Positions 41,969 to 48,838 of a DNA stretch of 64,000 nt are shown piece after piece. The notes below the pieces were generated by a model that was not told where the DNA came from, searched no databases, and worked only from the letters and a program-made list of their open reading frames with translations. Every line of letters begins with the position of its first letter. The stretch's first letter is position 1. The position numbers were made by a program, and so were the translations under genes. This stretch comes from Reyranella soli (GTDB lineage Bacteria > Pseudomonadota > Alphaproteobacteria > Reyranellales > Reyranellaceae), in the NCBI RefSeq assembly GCF_007992495.1, contig NZ_BKAJ01000089.1:1-64000 (forward strand). The letters run 5' to 3'.

Positions 41969-42339
41969 ACCTGGACGTGGTCAGCCCCGGTACAGACGAC
42001 AACGTTGACGGGTGCCGTTGCAAGCAAACGTGATTGTTTGAAGGGCGCGCGCGCATTCAAAACGTTGGCGCACGGTGCAGAGGGCCAAGCGCGATAGCAT
42101 CGCGGCCGGGGAATGCCGATCACGCTCGACAAGCTTTTGTGAGCAGCGCCGCACTCCCCGCGGAGCCAGCGATAACCATTGCCGGCAACCGTGACGCCCT
42201 TCGCGATGGGCAAAGAATCTATGCCTTGTGTAAAAGATTTAAATTGTTTCGCCAATATCCTGTGCCAAAACCCTTTTTCTGCTTGCCGCAGAACCGATTT
42301 CTGATACCGTGGCAAAAATACAACAACATTGAGGCAGGC
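41969..42339. other. Intergenic region upstream of the DUF882 gene
   Basis: About 370 bases without an intact gene. It contains the 28-base hydroxylase tail at 42116-42143 and then an AT-rich stretch from about 42215 that should hold the promoter of the DUF882 gene. Confidence 0.5.
42116..42143 (+). pseudogene. Tail of a molybdenum-hydroxylase large-subunit gene
   Basis: 28 bases that match 26 of 28 bases of the end of the PaoC-like gene (8069-8096), in frame PITLDKLL and stop. Nothing upstream of it resembles the rest of the gene. It is short, so chance convergence cannot be excluded, but the eight residues plus stop all agree. Confidence 0.5.
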
Positions 42340-43074
42340 ATGTACCCTCTCATGCTGAGCTTTGCTGCCGGCCTGTGCTTGGTCTTCGCCGGCACGAGTT
42401 TCGCTCAGACCAAACACAGCGTGCCGAAAGCGCCCGCCGCCGTGCGTGGCAGCAGCGCACAGATGCCCGTCAAGAAAGTTGCCGCCAAGCCGGCCGCCGC
42501 AAAGGCTTCGATGGCGCATTCGGCCAGTCGGCCTGCGGCCAAGCCGTCGACACAGAGCCAGGTGCGCGCCGCCCGGTACGGCGGCTTCATGATGGCCCCG
42601 CCTCCTCCGCCGCCGTCGCTCGACACCACCAGCCCGCGCACGCTCAGCCTGGTGAACGTCAACACGGACGAGGCTCTTACCGTCACCTACTGGTCCGACG
42701 GCGCCTACCAGCGCGATGCCTTGAACAAGCTCAACCACTTCCTGCGCGATTCGCGCGAAGGCACCGAAACGGAAATGGATCCGCTGCTGTTCGACATCCT
42801 GTGGCACACCCAGATGCATGTCGGCTTCACCGGGCCCGTCGAGGTCCTCTCGGCTTTTCGTTCGCCCGCCACCAACGCCTGGCTGGCGAGCGTCAGCCGC
42901 GGCGTCGCCAGCGACAGCCAGCACATGAACGGCAACGCGATGGACATCAGCATGCCCGGCGTGCCGGTGTTGAAGGTCCGGCAGGTTGCACGGTCTCTGG
43001 GCATGGGCGGCGTCGGTTTCTACCCGCGCTCGGGCTTCGTCCATATCGATACGGGCCCCGTCCGCTACTGGTAG
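42340..43074 (+). CDS. DUF882/M15-like peptidoglycan-peptidase-fold protein
   Basis: 244 aa, ATG with GAGG upstream. Signal peptide MYPLMLSFAAGLCLVFAGTS...AQ, then an Ala/Lys/Pro-rich linker to about residue 95 (PPPPPPS). The domain (about 100-244) has RTLSLVNVNTDEALTVTYWS, LNHFLRDSREGTETEMDPLL, VEVLSAFRSPATNAWL, SDSQHMNGNAMDISMPGV (His and Asp zinc ligands) and RSGFVHIDTGPVRYW (third ligand His). This is YcbK/DUF882, related to M15 D,D-carboxypeptidases. Probably periplasmic and acting on the cell wall. The proline-rich linker may span the peptidoglycan. Confidence 0.9.
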   Translation: MYPLMLSFAAGLCLVFAGTSFAQTKHSVPKAPAAVRGSSAQMPVKKVAAKPAAAKASMAHSASRPAAKPSTQSQVRAARYGGFMMAPPPPPPSLDTTSPRTLSLVNVNTDEALTVTYWSDGAYQRDALNKLNHFLRDSREGTETEMDPLLFDILWHTQMHVGFTGPVEVLSAFRSPATNAWLASVSRGVASDSQHMNGNAMDISMPGVPVLKVRQVARSLGMGGVGFYPRSGFVHIDTGPVRYW

Positions 43075-43107
43075 GAGCGACGGCGCGCATCGATCTGCCG
43101 CTATCGT

Positions 43108-43503
43108 TCAGAAGGTCAGCTTGACGCTGGCGGCGGAGCGGTGAGCGGGACCGTGATAGACAACTTCGATGTTGTTGCCGTCGGGATCGAGGAGGAAAGC
43201 GGCGTAGTAGCCCGGATGATATCTCCGTTCTCCCGGGCCTCCGTTGTCTCGCCCGCCCGCATCCAGTCCGGCACGCCAGGCCTTGTCGACCATCTCGCGG
43301 CCATCGGTCTGAAAAGCCAGGTGAACCCGGGAGCCTGCGTCACCCGAGTCGATCCACAGCTCGTCAGCCGCGAGATGCTTGTCGTCGCTCACGACGGGTA
43401 TGCCGAGAACGTCGAGGATGGCCGCGTAGAACCGCCGGCTGGCCGGCAAATCCCGTGCGCGCAGGTGGACATGGTCGATCAGGCGGCCGCGATGAAGGTC
43501 CAT
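43108..43503 (-). CDS. VOC-family (glyoxalase/bleomycin-resistance-like) protein
   Basis: 131 aa. IDHVHLRARDLPASRRFYAA (His ligand), SRVHLAFQTDGREMVDKAWR, GGRDNGGPGERRYHPGYYAA and FLLDPDGNNIEVVYHG (Glu ligand). Single-VOC protein of about 130 aa, which acts as a dimer; the ligand or reaction is unknown. Convergent with the DUF882 gene. Confidence 0.9.
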   Translation of the reverse strand: MDLHRGRLIDHVHLRARDLPASRRFYAAILDVLGIPVVSDDKHLAADELWIDSGDAGSRVHLAFQTDGREMVDKAWRAGLDAGGRDNGGPGERRYHPGYYAAFLLDPDGNNIEVVYHGPAHRSAASVKLTF

Positions 43504-43588
43504 GGGCGAAGATCTCCTCCGGCATCCAACGCGCGATCACCCTACAGGTTTCTTGGCGACGCATCCGTGACCAGCGCGCGCCGACTCA

Positions 43589-46063
43589 TCACCACTTATA
43601 TTTCAGGGTCGCATAGACGTTGCGCCGCAAACCGTAGGAGCAGAAGTTGGCATTGACGCACGATGCGACATACTGCGTGTCGAATAGGTTGCTGGCATTC
43701 ACCTGGATCGAGGCGCCTTGCAGCTTGGGCATGACGGCGCCGAGGTCGTAGCTCATGACGGCATCGAACAGGGTGAAGCCCGGCACGATGAAGGAGTTCA
43801 CCGTGTCGCCAGGCTGCGGACCGATATAGCGCACGCCGCCGCCCAGGCCGAGGCCCGTCACAGACCCGGTCGTGAACTTGTAGGTGCTCCAAAGCGAGGC
43901 CATCTGCTGCGGCACGCCGTTGACCGGCTGGCCCTGCTGCTGGATCGGCGTGCCCCAGATATTGGCGGTCACCGCGTTGGACCTCGTCGTCAGCGCATCG
44001 GTGTAGGTGTAGCTGCCGATCAGGTCGATATTGTCCGTCAGGCTCGCGCGCGCCTCGAGCTCGATGCCGCGCACGCGGATCTCACCGGTCTGGACCGAGA
44101 AGCCGGGATGCAACGGATCGGTGGTCAGCACATTCTGTTGCGTCAGGTTGTACGCCGCCGCGGTGAAGAAGCCGTTGAAGCTGGTCGGCCGATACTTGAT
44201 GCCGATCTCGTACTGCTGGCCGGTGGTCGGCATGAAGGGATTGCCGGAGAAGTCGAGGCCGGCCGTCGGCGCGAAGGATGTCGTGTAGCTGAAATACGGC
44301 GCGATGCCGTTGTCGAACAGATAGTCGACGGCCGCGCGATAGGTGAAGGCCTGGTCGAACTTATTGCTGGTGGTCGGGCGCAGATAGTCGTCGGTCGTGC
44401 TCGACACCCAGTCCTGCCGGCCGCCGAGGACCAGCGAGAGGCCACCGAACTTGAGGACGTCCTCGGCATAGAGGCCGACCTGCTCCTGCCGTAGCCGGGC
44501 ACTGGTGTAGGTCGAGGTCGGATTGAAGGCCGGCGGGATGATCGACTGCCAGTAGACCGGCGCGAACAGGTTGAGCGGCGGCGCGCCGAAGTTGGACGCA
44601 GACGTCTGGCGGTTGGTGTTCCACTGATAATCGAGGCCGAGCAGGAAGCTGTGGCTGACCGGGCCGGTCGCGAACTTCGCCGTCACCTGATTGTCGACGG
44701 TGATGGTGTTCAGGCTCTCGATATCGCTGAAGGCGTAACGGTTCAGGATCTGTTGATTGGCCTGCAGCCCGTTGGCGTAGAGACTGTTGTCCGAGGCGAA
44801 CAGGTTCTGGTAGCGGAAGTTCTGCCGGGCCGCCCAGACATCGTCGAAGCGGTGATCGAAGGTGTAACCGATCTGCGCGACGGTGCGGCTGTAGTCGTTG
44901 AGGTTCGGATCGCCGACATAGAGGCTGGTCGGGATCTGTCCGTTGGCATTGAAGAGGACGGTGCCGCGCGCCGGCACGAAGCCGTTGAAGGCCGGCCCGT
45001 TGTCCCGCTGCAGCTGGCCAAGGATGGTGAGCGAGGTTGCGGCGTCGGGCTTCCAGGTGAAGGCCGGCGCGATGGCAAAGCGCCGGCTGTTCGAGAAGTC
45101 GACCTGCGATCCTGCATACTTGCCGACGCCGGTGACGCGGTAGAGGAACTTGCCCTCGGCATCGATCGGCCCGCCGACATCGAAGCCCGCCGAAAAGAGA
45201 TTGTAGGTGCCGGCCTGCGCCATCACCTCGTGGAGTGGCTGGTCCGTCGGCCGCTTGCTGGTGAGAGCGACGATGCCACCTGGCGTGCCCTGGCCGTAAA
45301 GCACCGAGGCCGGACCGCGTATGACCTCGATGCGGTCGAGCAGGTAGGGATCGATCTGCGTGTAGCCGAAATTGCCGATGATCAGCTTCAAGCCATCCTG
45401 ATACTGGTCGGGCGTGAAACCGCGCACCAGCATGTTGGTGTCGCTGAGCCCGTTGAGCGGGCGGGGATCGGAGAAGACGCCCGGCGTGTAGCGCAGCGCC
45501 TGCCGCGTGCTCTGCACCGCCTGGTCATCCATCTGCTGGCGCGTGACGACGGAGATCGATTGTGGCGTCTCGAGGATCGGCTGGTCGATCTTCAATCCTG
45601 ACATGCTGCGTGTCGCGACGTAGCCCACGCCGGGCCCGTCCGGACGCTGGGCGTTCTCGCCGCTTTCCACGCGCACGGGATCGAGCACAACGCTACTACC
45701 GGCACCGACCCGCTGGACAGTGATCGTCGAGCTGTTGGGCATCGAGTAGGTCAAACCCGTGCCGCTCAAGAGACGATTGAGCGCCTCGTCGATCGACATC
45801 GTTCCCTGCACGCCCTGAGTCGACATTCCTCTGACCAGCGCACCATCGACCGAAATGTTGCGACCCGACTGTTGCCCAAGAGCGCCAAGAGCCGTCCCAA
45901 GAGGCTGAGGGGGAATATTGAAAGCGCGCCGCTCACCAGCTTGCGCCATGAGAGTTGCGTCGGATGACTGCGCCAGCGCGCCATTTGGTAAAACAACACC
46001 AGCTGCGACTGTGGAAGCAACGGCAATGATCGATACTGAATCCCGCCAAGAGTTGATCTTCAC
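43589..46063 (-). CDS. TonB-dependent siderophore receptor with STN signalling domain (system 1)
   Basis: 824 aa from the GTG at 46063. I chose it because this start context (TTTGGGGTGAAGA) also precedes the second receptor and gives the same length; the frame is open to 46078. Signal peptide ending GALAQ. STN domain about 45-115 (FNIPPQPLGTALGALGQQSG, VQGTMSIDEALNRLLSGTGL). Plug: PQSISVVTRQQMDDQAVQST, RYTPGVFSDP and YLLDRIEVIRGPASVLYGQG. The 22-strand barrel ends in the outer-membrane sorting signal ATLKYKW. It takes up a ferric siderophore and signals through FecR to the ECF sigma factor. Confidence 0.93.
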   Translation of the reverse strand: MKINSWRDSVSIIAVASTVAAGVVLPNGALAQSSDATLMAQAGERRAFNIPPQPLGTALGALGQQSGRNISVDGALVRGMSTQGVQGTMSIDEALNRLLSGTGLTYSMPNSSTITVQRVGAGSSVVLDPVRVESGENAQRPDGPGVGYVATRSMSGLKIDQPILETPQSISVVTRQQMDDQAVQSTRQALRYTPGVFSDPRPLNGLSDTNMLVRGFTPDQYQDGLKLIIGNFGYTQIDPYLLDRIEVIRGPASVLYGQGTPGGIVALTSKRPTDQPLHEVMAQAGTYNLFSAGFDVGGPIDAEGKFLYRVTGVGKYAGSQVDFSNSRRFAIAPAFTWKPDAATSLTILGQLQRDNGPAFNGFVPARGTVLFNANGQIPTSLYVGDPNLNDYSRTVAQIGYTFDHRFDDVWAARQNFRYQNLFASDNSLYANGLQANQQILNRYAFSDIESLNTITVDNQVTAKFATGPVSHSFLLGLDYQWNTNRQTSASNFGAPPLNLFAPVYWQSIIPPAFNPTSTYTSARLRQEQVGLYAEDVLKFGGLSLVLGGRQDWVSSTTDDYLRPTTSNKFDQAFTYRAAVDYLFDNGIAPYFSYTTSFAPTAGLDFSGNPFMPTTGQQYEIGIKYRPTSFNGFFTAAAYNLTQQNVLTTDPLHPGFSVQTGEIRVRGIELEARASLTDNIDLIGSYTYTDALTTRSNAVTANIWGTPIQQQGQPVNGVPQQMASLWSTYKFTTGSVTGLGLGGGVRYIGPQPGDTVNSFIVPGFTLFDAVMSYDLGAVMPKLQGASIQVNASNLFDTQYVASCVNANFCSYGLRRNVYATLKYKW

Positions 46064-46109
46064 CCCAAATACCCTCACTCAAGTTGGGGCGGCTTGGCGG
46101 CTGCTGTGC

Positions 46110-46145
46110 CCCTACCCACGGGGACGAGACACGATGGAGAATTTC
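46110..46145 (-). promoter_or_regulatory. FecI-type promoter of receptor gene 1
   Basis: On the minus strand TTAGAAAT (GAAAT at 46145-46141), 14 bases, then CGTC (46126-46123), then TGGGTAGGG. The same GAAAT-N14-CGTC layout occurs before fecR of this system. It lies about 60 bases before the GTG at 46063. The form fits a promoter for an iron-starvation (FecI-type) ECF sigma factor. Confidence 0.7.
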
Positions 46146-46156
46146 TAAAGGAATCT

Positions 46157-47128
46157 TCAGATCGAGGAGATCACGATCATCCAGGGCGTAATCTGCCGAA
46201 CCCGGGCGCCGTGGACGCGTGCCATTGCGCGCAGTGCTTCTTCCGGATCGCTCAGATTATAGGCGCCCGTGATCGGCTTGCTTGCGAGCGCGGAATCCGC
46301 CAGCACAATCGTTCCCCTGTAGTAGCGACGGAATTGGTCTACTGCGTCACCCAACAGCTGATCGTGCAAAACAAGCTGGCCTTGCCTCCATGTTGCGACC
46401 AGGCCAGGTGGCACATCCGCTCGCGTGGATTGGCCTCTCCATGTCCACTTTACCGCCTGTCCCGGCGTCAGCCTCTCGGCATCCTTGCGCGAGCCGGCCG
46501 AGTACGAGACCTCTACGATGCCTTCTTGAACGGCCACTGCCACGCCTGAGGAGTCTCTGCGGACATCGAAGCTCGTGCCGACAACGCTGGTCGTGATGTC
46601 ATCGGCGATGACCCGAAAGGGTCGCTCCGGGTTGCGCCGGACTTCAAAGAACGCCTCACCTTGCAGCAGGCTCACCCGACGTTCGTCTGCAGAAAACGAG
46701 ACAGCGATTGCGCTCGACGCCGCGAGGGTAATCCGGCTTCCGTCGGGCAATTCGAGCTGTCGGGACTCCGCTACATCAGTGGTCAGGTCGGATTGCAGAC
46801 GGATCGCCAATCCCGGCCCAACAACCAACGCCAAACAGGTAGCGACAGCCAACGCGCCGGCGTATGCCGCCCAACGACGGATCGGCCGCCTTGTGCTTGC
46901 GGCAGACGCAGGAGCCCGTGAAACGTTCTGAGACGGTTCGAGCGAGAGCGCAAACTGGGCAAGGGCACGCGTTTCTGCCCAGGCGGACTTGTTGGCTGGC
47001 GAGGCCGAAATCCAGGCACGGAATTCGGCCATCACGACCTGATCGTGGAGGTCTTCCTGCAGACGAATCAACCACTCGGAGGCTTCAATCGAGGCCTGCA
47101 ACTGCGCCGGACCCGGCGTTGATTCCAT
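46157..47128 (-). CDS. fecR: FecR-type anti-sigma/sigma regulator (system 1)
   Basis: 323 aa from the ATG at 47128, which has GAGGG five bases upstream and aligns with the start of the second FecR (ASIEASEWLIRLQ against ASREASGWLILLQ). N-terminal cytoplasmic anti-sigma part (FRAWISASPANKSAWAETRA), one membrane helix (AGALAVATCLALVVGPGLAI), then the periplasmic FecR domain (QLELPDGSRITLAASSAIAV, RRVSLLQGEAFFEVRRNPER, VVGTSFDVRRD) and a C-terminal STN-like part. It relays the receptor signal to the sigma factor. Confidence 0.92.
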   Translation of the reverse strand: MESTPGPAQLQASIEASEWLIRLQEDLHDQVVMAEFRAWISASPANKSAWAETRALAQFALSLEPSQNVSRAPASAASTRRPIRRWAAYAGALAVATCLALVVGPGLAIRLQSDLTTDVAESRQLELPDGSRITLAASSAIAVSFSADERRVSLLQGEAFFEVRRNPERPFRVIADDITTSVVGTSFDVRRDSSGVAVAVQEGIVEVSYSAGSRKDAERLTPGQAVKWTWRGQSTRADVPPGLVATWRQGQLVLHDQLLGDAVDQFRRYYRGTIVLADSALASKPITGAYNLSDPEEALRAMARVHGARVRQITPWMIVISSI

Positions 47129-47170
47129 TCCATCCCTCATTTGCGCGCACAGTCATGCACCTGGAGCGAC

Positions 47171-47205
47171 CCTACACTCCTAGACGAACTGGCTTCGAGC
47201 ATTTC
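47171..47205 (-). promoter_or_regulatory. FecI-type promoter of fecR 1
   Basis: Minus strand: TTAGAAAT (GAAAT at 47205-47201), 14 bases, CGTC (47186-47183), then AGTGTAGG. The plus-strand block CCTACACTCCTAGACGAAC (47171-47189) matches 16 of 19 bases of 63967-63985 in front of the second fecR. It lies about 55 bases before the start. Confidence 0.7.
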
Positions 47206-47231
47206 TAAGAAAATCGTACGGGCCGTCGGCG

Positions 47232-47735
47232 CTATTTCCAACGGAGCCTTTTCTTACAAAGCTGCAGCCCTTCCATCACCAATACGTGCGCCAGAGGGAC
47301 AGAAACCTTGAGCGCGGCGGCAACTTCACGCAGCGTACGTCCCTCGATGCGGTGCATTTCAAAAGCCGCGCGGGTGCGAGGCGGTAGCTCGAGCAGCGCC
47401 TCCTGAAGGCGTCGAATGTTGTCTTTGTCGGTCGCGATTACTTCCGCCGAGGGATAGGGATCGGGCAGCGCCGCCATGATTTGTTCGGCATTGGTCCGGA
47501 ACAGCTTGTCTTCAACGTTCTGACGACGCTTTCCATCGAAGGCGGGATTTCTGACAATGCGAAACAGGTAGTGCAGAGGCTCGCTGAGATTCTGTTGTCG
47601 AGCGGCCTCTTCGAAACGAAGCCATGCTTCCTGGACCAAGTCCTCCGCCTGCGCGCGGGAGCCCACCAAGCCCGTGGCATACTTCACGAGTGTTCCGCGG
47701 TGTTCGACGAAGAGTGCCGTTGTGTCGGCGGGCAC
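47232..47735 (-). CDS. fecI: ECF RNA-polymerase sigma factor, FecI type
   Basis: 167 aa from a GTG at 47735 with AGAGG nine bases upstream. Sigma-2: HRGTLVKYATGLVGSRAQAE, DLVQEAWLRFEEA and LHYLFRIVRNPAFDGKRRQN. Sigma-4: LQEALLELPPRTRAAFEMHR, IEGRTLREVAAALKVSVPLA. Expected to recruit polymerase to the receptor and fecR promoters listed here. The order sigma-fecR-receptor on one strand is the standard Fec layout. Confidence 0.92.
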   Translation of the reverse strand: MPADTTALFVEHRGTLVKYATGLVGSRAQAEDLVQEAWLRFEEAARQQNLSEPLHYLFRIVRNPAFDGKRRQNVEDKLFRTNAEQIMAALPDPYPSAEVIATDKDNIRRLQEALLELPPRTRAAFEMHRIEGRTLREVAAALKVSVPLAHVLVMEGLQLCKKRLRWK

Positions 47736-48048
47736 GGGTTAGTCCTCTCGGCGCTGATGAGCACCTTCGAGGTAGATATCGCAATTGCGAATAGTTCGCA
47801 ATCGCAATTCGTACAGTCGTTCGGCGGCAGGCGACAACGTTAGGCAGACGATGGCGGAACTCGCGTCTGAGGCTCCGCTTCGGCAATCGTCCGATCACGG
47901 AACATGGCGCTCAAGACAGACGCCAGCCTTCATGGCGCGACGCCCCTCAGCCGTCCGACGCATTTCAACATGCACGCCTCGGCGCGACTTGACAGTCCCC
48001 CGGCCCGTCGGCGAACGTCGTTTCATTACACGAACGAAGTTCATATAC
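47736..48048. other. Divergent regulatory region between sigma factor and IclR gene
   Basis: 313 bases with no gene. It holds the Fur/Mur-like palindrome near the sigma gene and the operator-like repeats overlapping the iclR start; the middle (47820-48015) shows nothing I can name. Confidence 0.6.
47784..47802. promoter_or_regulatory. 19-bp palindrome resembling a Fur/Mur box, upstream of the sigma gene
   Basis: ATTGCGAATAGTTCGCAAT: perfect 8-bp arms around TAG, 49-67 bases before the sigma-factor start. A 19-bp palindrome with TGCGAA/TTCGCA arms is what alphaproteobacterial Fur/Mur boxes look like. A further half-site (TCGCAATTCG) follows at 47803-47812. It would put the iron system under iron repression (inference). 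Confidence 0.7.
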
Positions 48049-48054
48049 ATGAAC
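48020..48054. promoter_or_regulatory. Operator-like palindrome overlapping the iclR start codon
   Basis: GTTCAT-ATAC-ATGAAC (48039-48054) is a perfect inverted repeat that contains the ATG of the IclR gene. A weaker related 16-mer, GTTTCATTACACGAAC, sits at 48020-48035 with its centre 19 bases upstream. IclR proteins commonly bind such palindromes and repress themselves; binding here would also block translation-proximal transcription. Confidence 0.6.
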
Positions 48055-48816
48055 GACAACGTGAAATCCGCGGCGCGGGTGCTCGATATCCTCGAGCTGC
48101 TGGCCCGCAGTGACGAGCCGATGGCCCTGAAGGACCTCGTCTCGGTCCTGGCGCTGCCCAAGAGCAGCGCCCACGCCCTGCTCCGCACGCTGCAGTCGCG
48201 CGGCTATGTCGAGCGCGACGCCGCCGACCGCTATGCGCTGAACGAGTCGATGCGCCAGTCGGCGGGCTGGATCGGCGGGCCGGAAGCGCACCTCGCGGCG
48301 GTGGCCCGCCCGGTGATGGAACAGCTGCGCGACGAGCTGGAAGAGAGCGTATTCCTGGGCGTCCGCGAGGCCCGCGGCGACGTCAAGGTCATCGCCAAGG
48401 CGGTCAGTCGCGCCGCCATCCGCTACGATTCCGACGATCCCGATCCGCGGACCGCCTATTGCACCGGAATGGGCCGCATCCTGCTGGCCTTCTGGGACAA
48501 GAAGTCGACCGCTGCCTATTTGATACGCAACCGCTTCCGCGCCCACACGCCGCGGACCGTGACCGACCCCGCCAAGCTACGCGCGATCCTCGCCAAGGTG
48601 GCGGCCGACGGCTACGCCGTCGTCGAAGAGGAATACGTGCTGGGCGGCTCGGCGACGGCGGCGCCGGTGTTCGGCGCCAATGGTACGGTCGTTGCTGCGC
48701 TGAACGTCGGAACGGTATCGGCGCGCTATCCGGCCGCCAAGCCGCGGATCATCGCCGGCGTCGTGCGCGCGGCCGCCACCATCAGCCAGCGCCTCGGCTA
48801 CCGGCGCGCGGCATAG
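48049..48816 (+). CDS. IclR-family transcriptional regulator
   Basis: 255 aa from the ATG at 48049. N-terminal winged helix (AARVLDILELLARSDEPMAL, KDLVSVLALPKSSAHALLRT, LQSRGYVERDA) and the IclR effector domain (YCTGMGRILLAFWD, RTVTDPAKLRAILAKVAADG, YAVVEEEYVLGGSATAAPVF, GTVVAALNVGTVSARY). It precedes hyuA by 22 bases on the same strand and very probably controls the whole catabolic operon to 60293. Confidence 0.93.
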   Translation: MNDNVKSAARVLDILELLARSDEPMALKDLVSVLALPKSSAHALLRTLQSRGYVERDAADRYALNESMRQSAGWIGGPEAHLAAVARPVMEQLRDELEESVFLGVREARGDVKVIAKAVSRAAIRYDSDDPDPRTAYCTGMGRILLAFWDKKSTAAYLIRNRFRAHTPRTVTDPAKLRAILAKVAADGYAVVEEEYVLGGSATAAPVFGANGTVVAALNVGTVSARYPAAKPRIIAGVVRAAATISQRLGYRRAA

Positions 48817-48838
48817 TTTTAGACGGAGGGTTTCAGCG

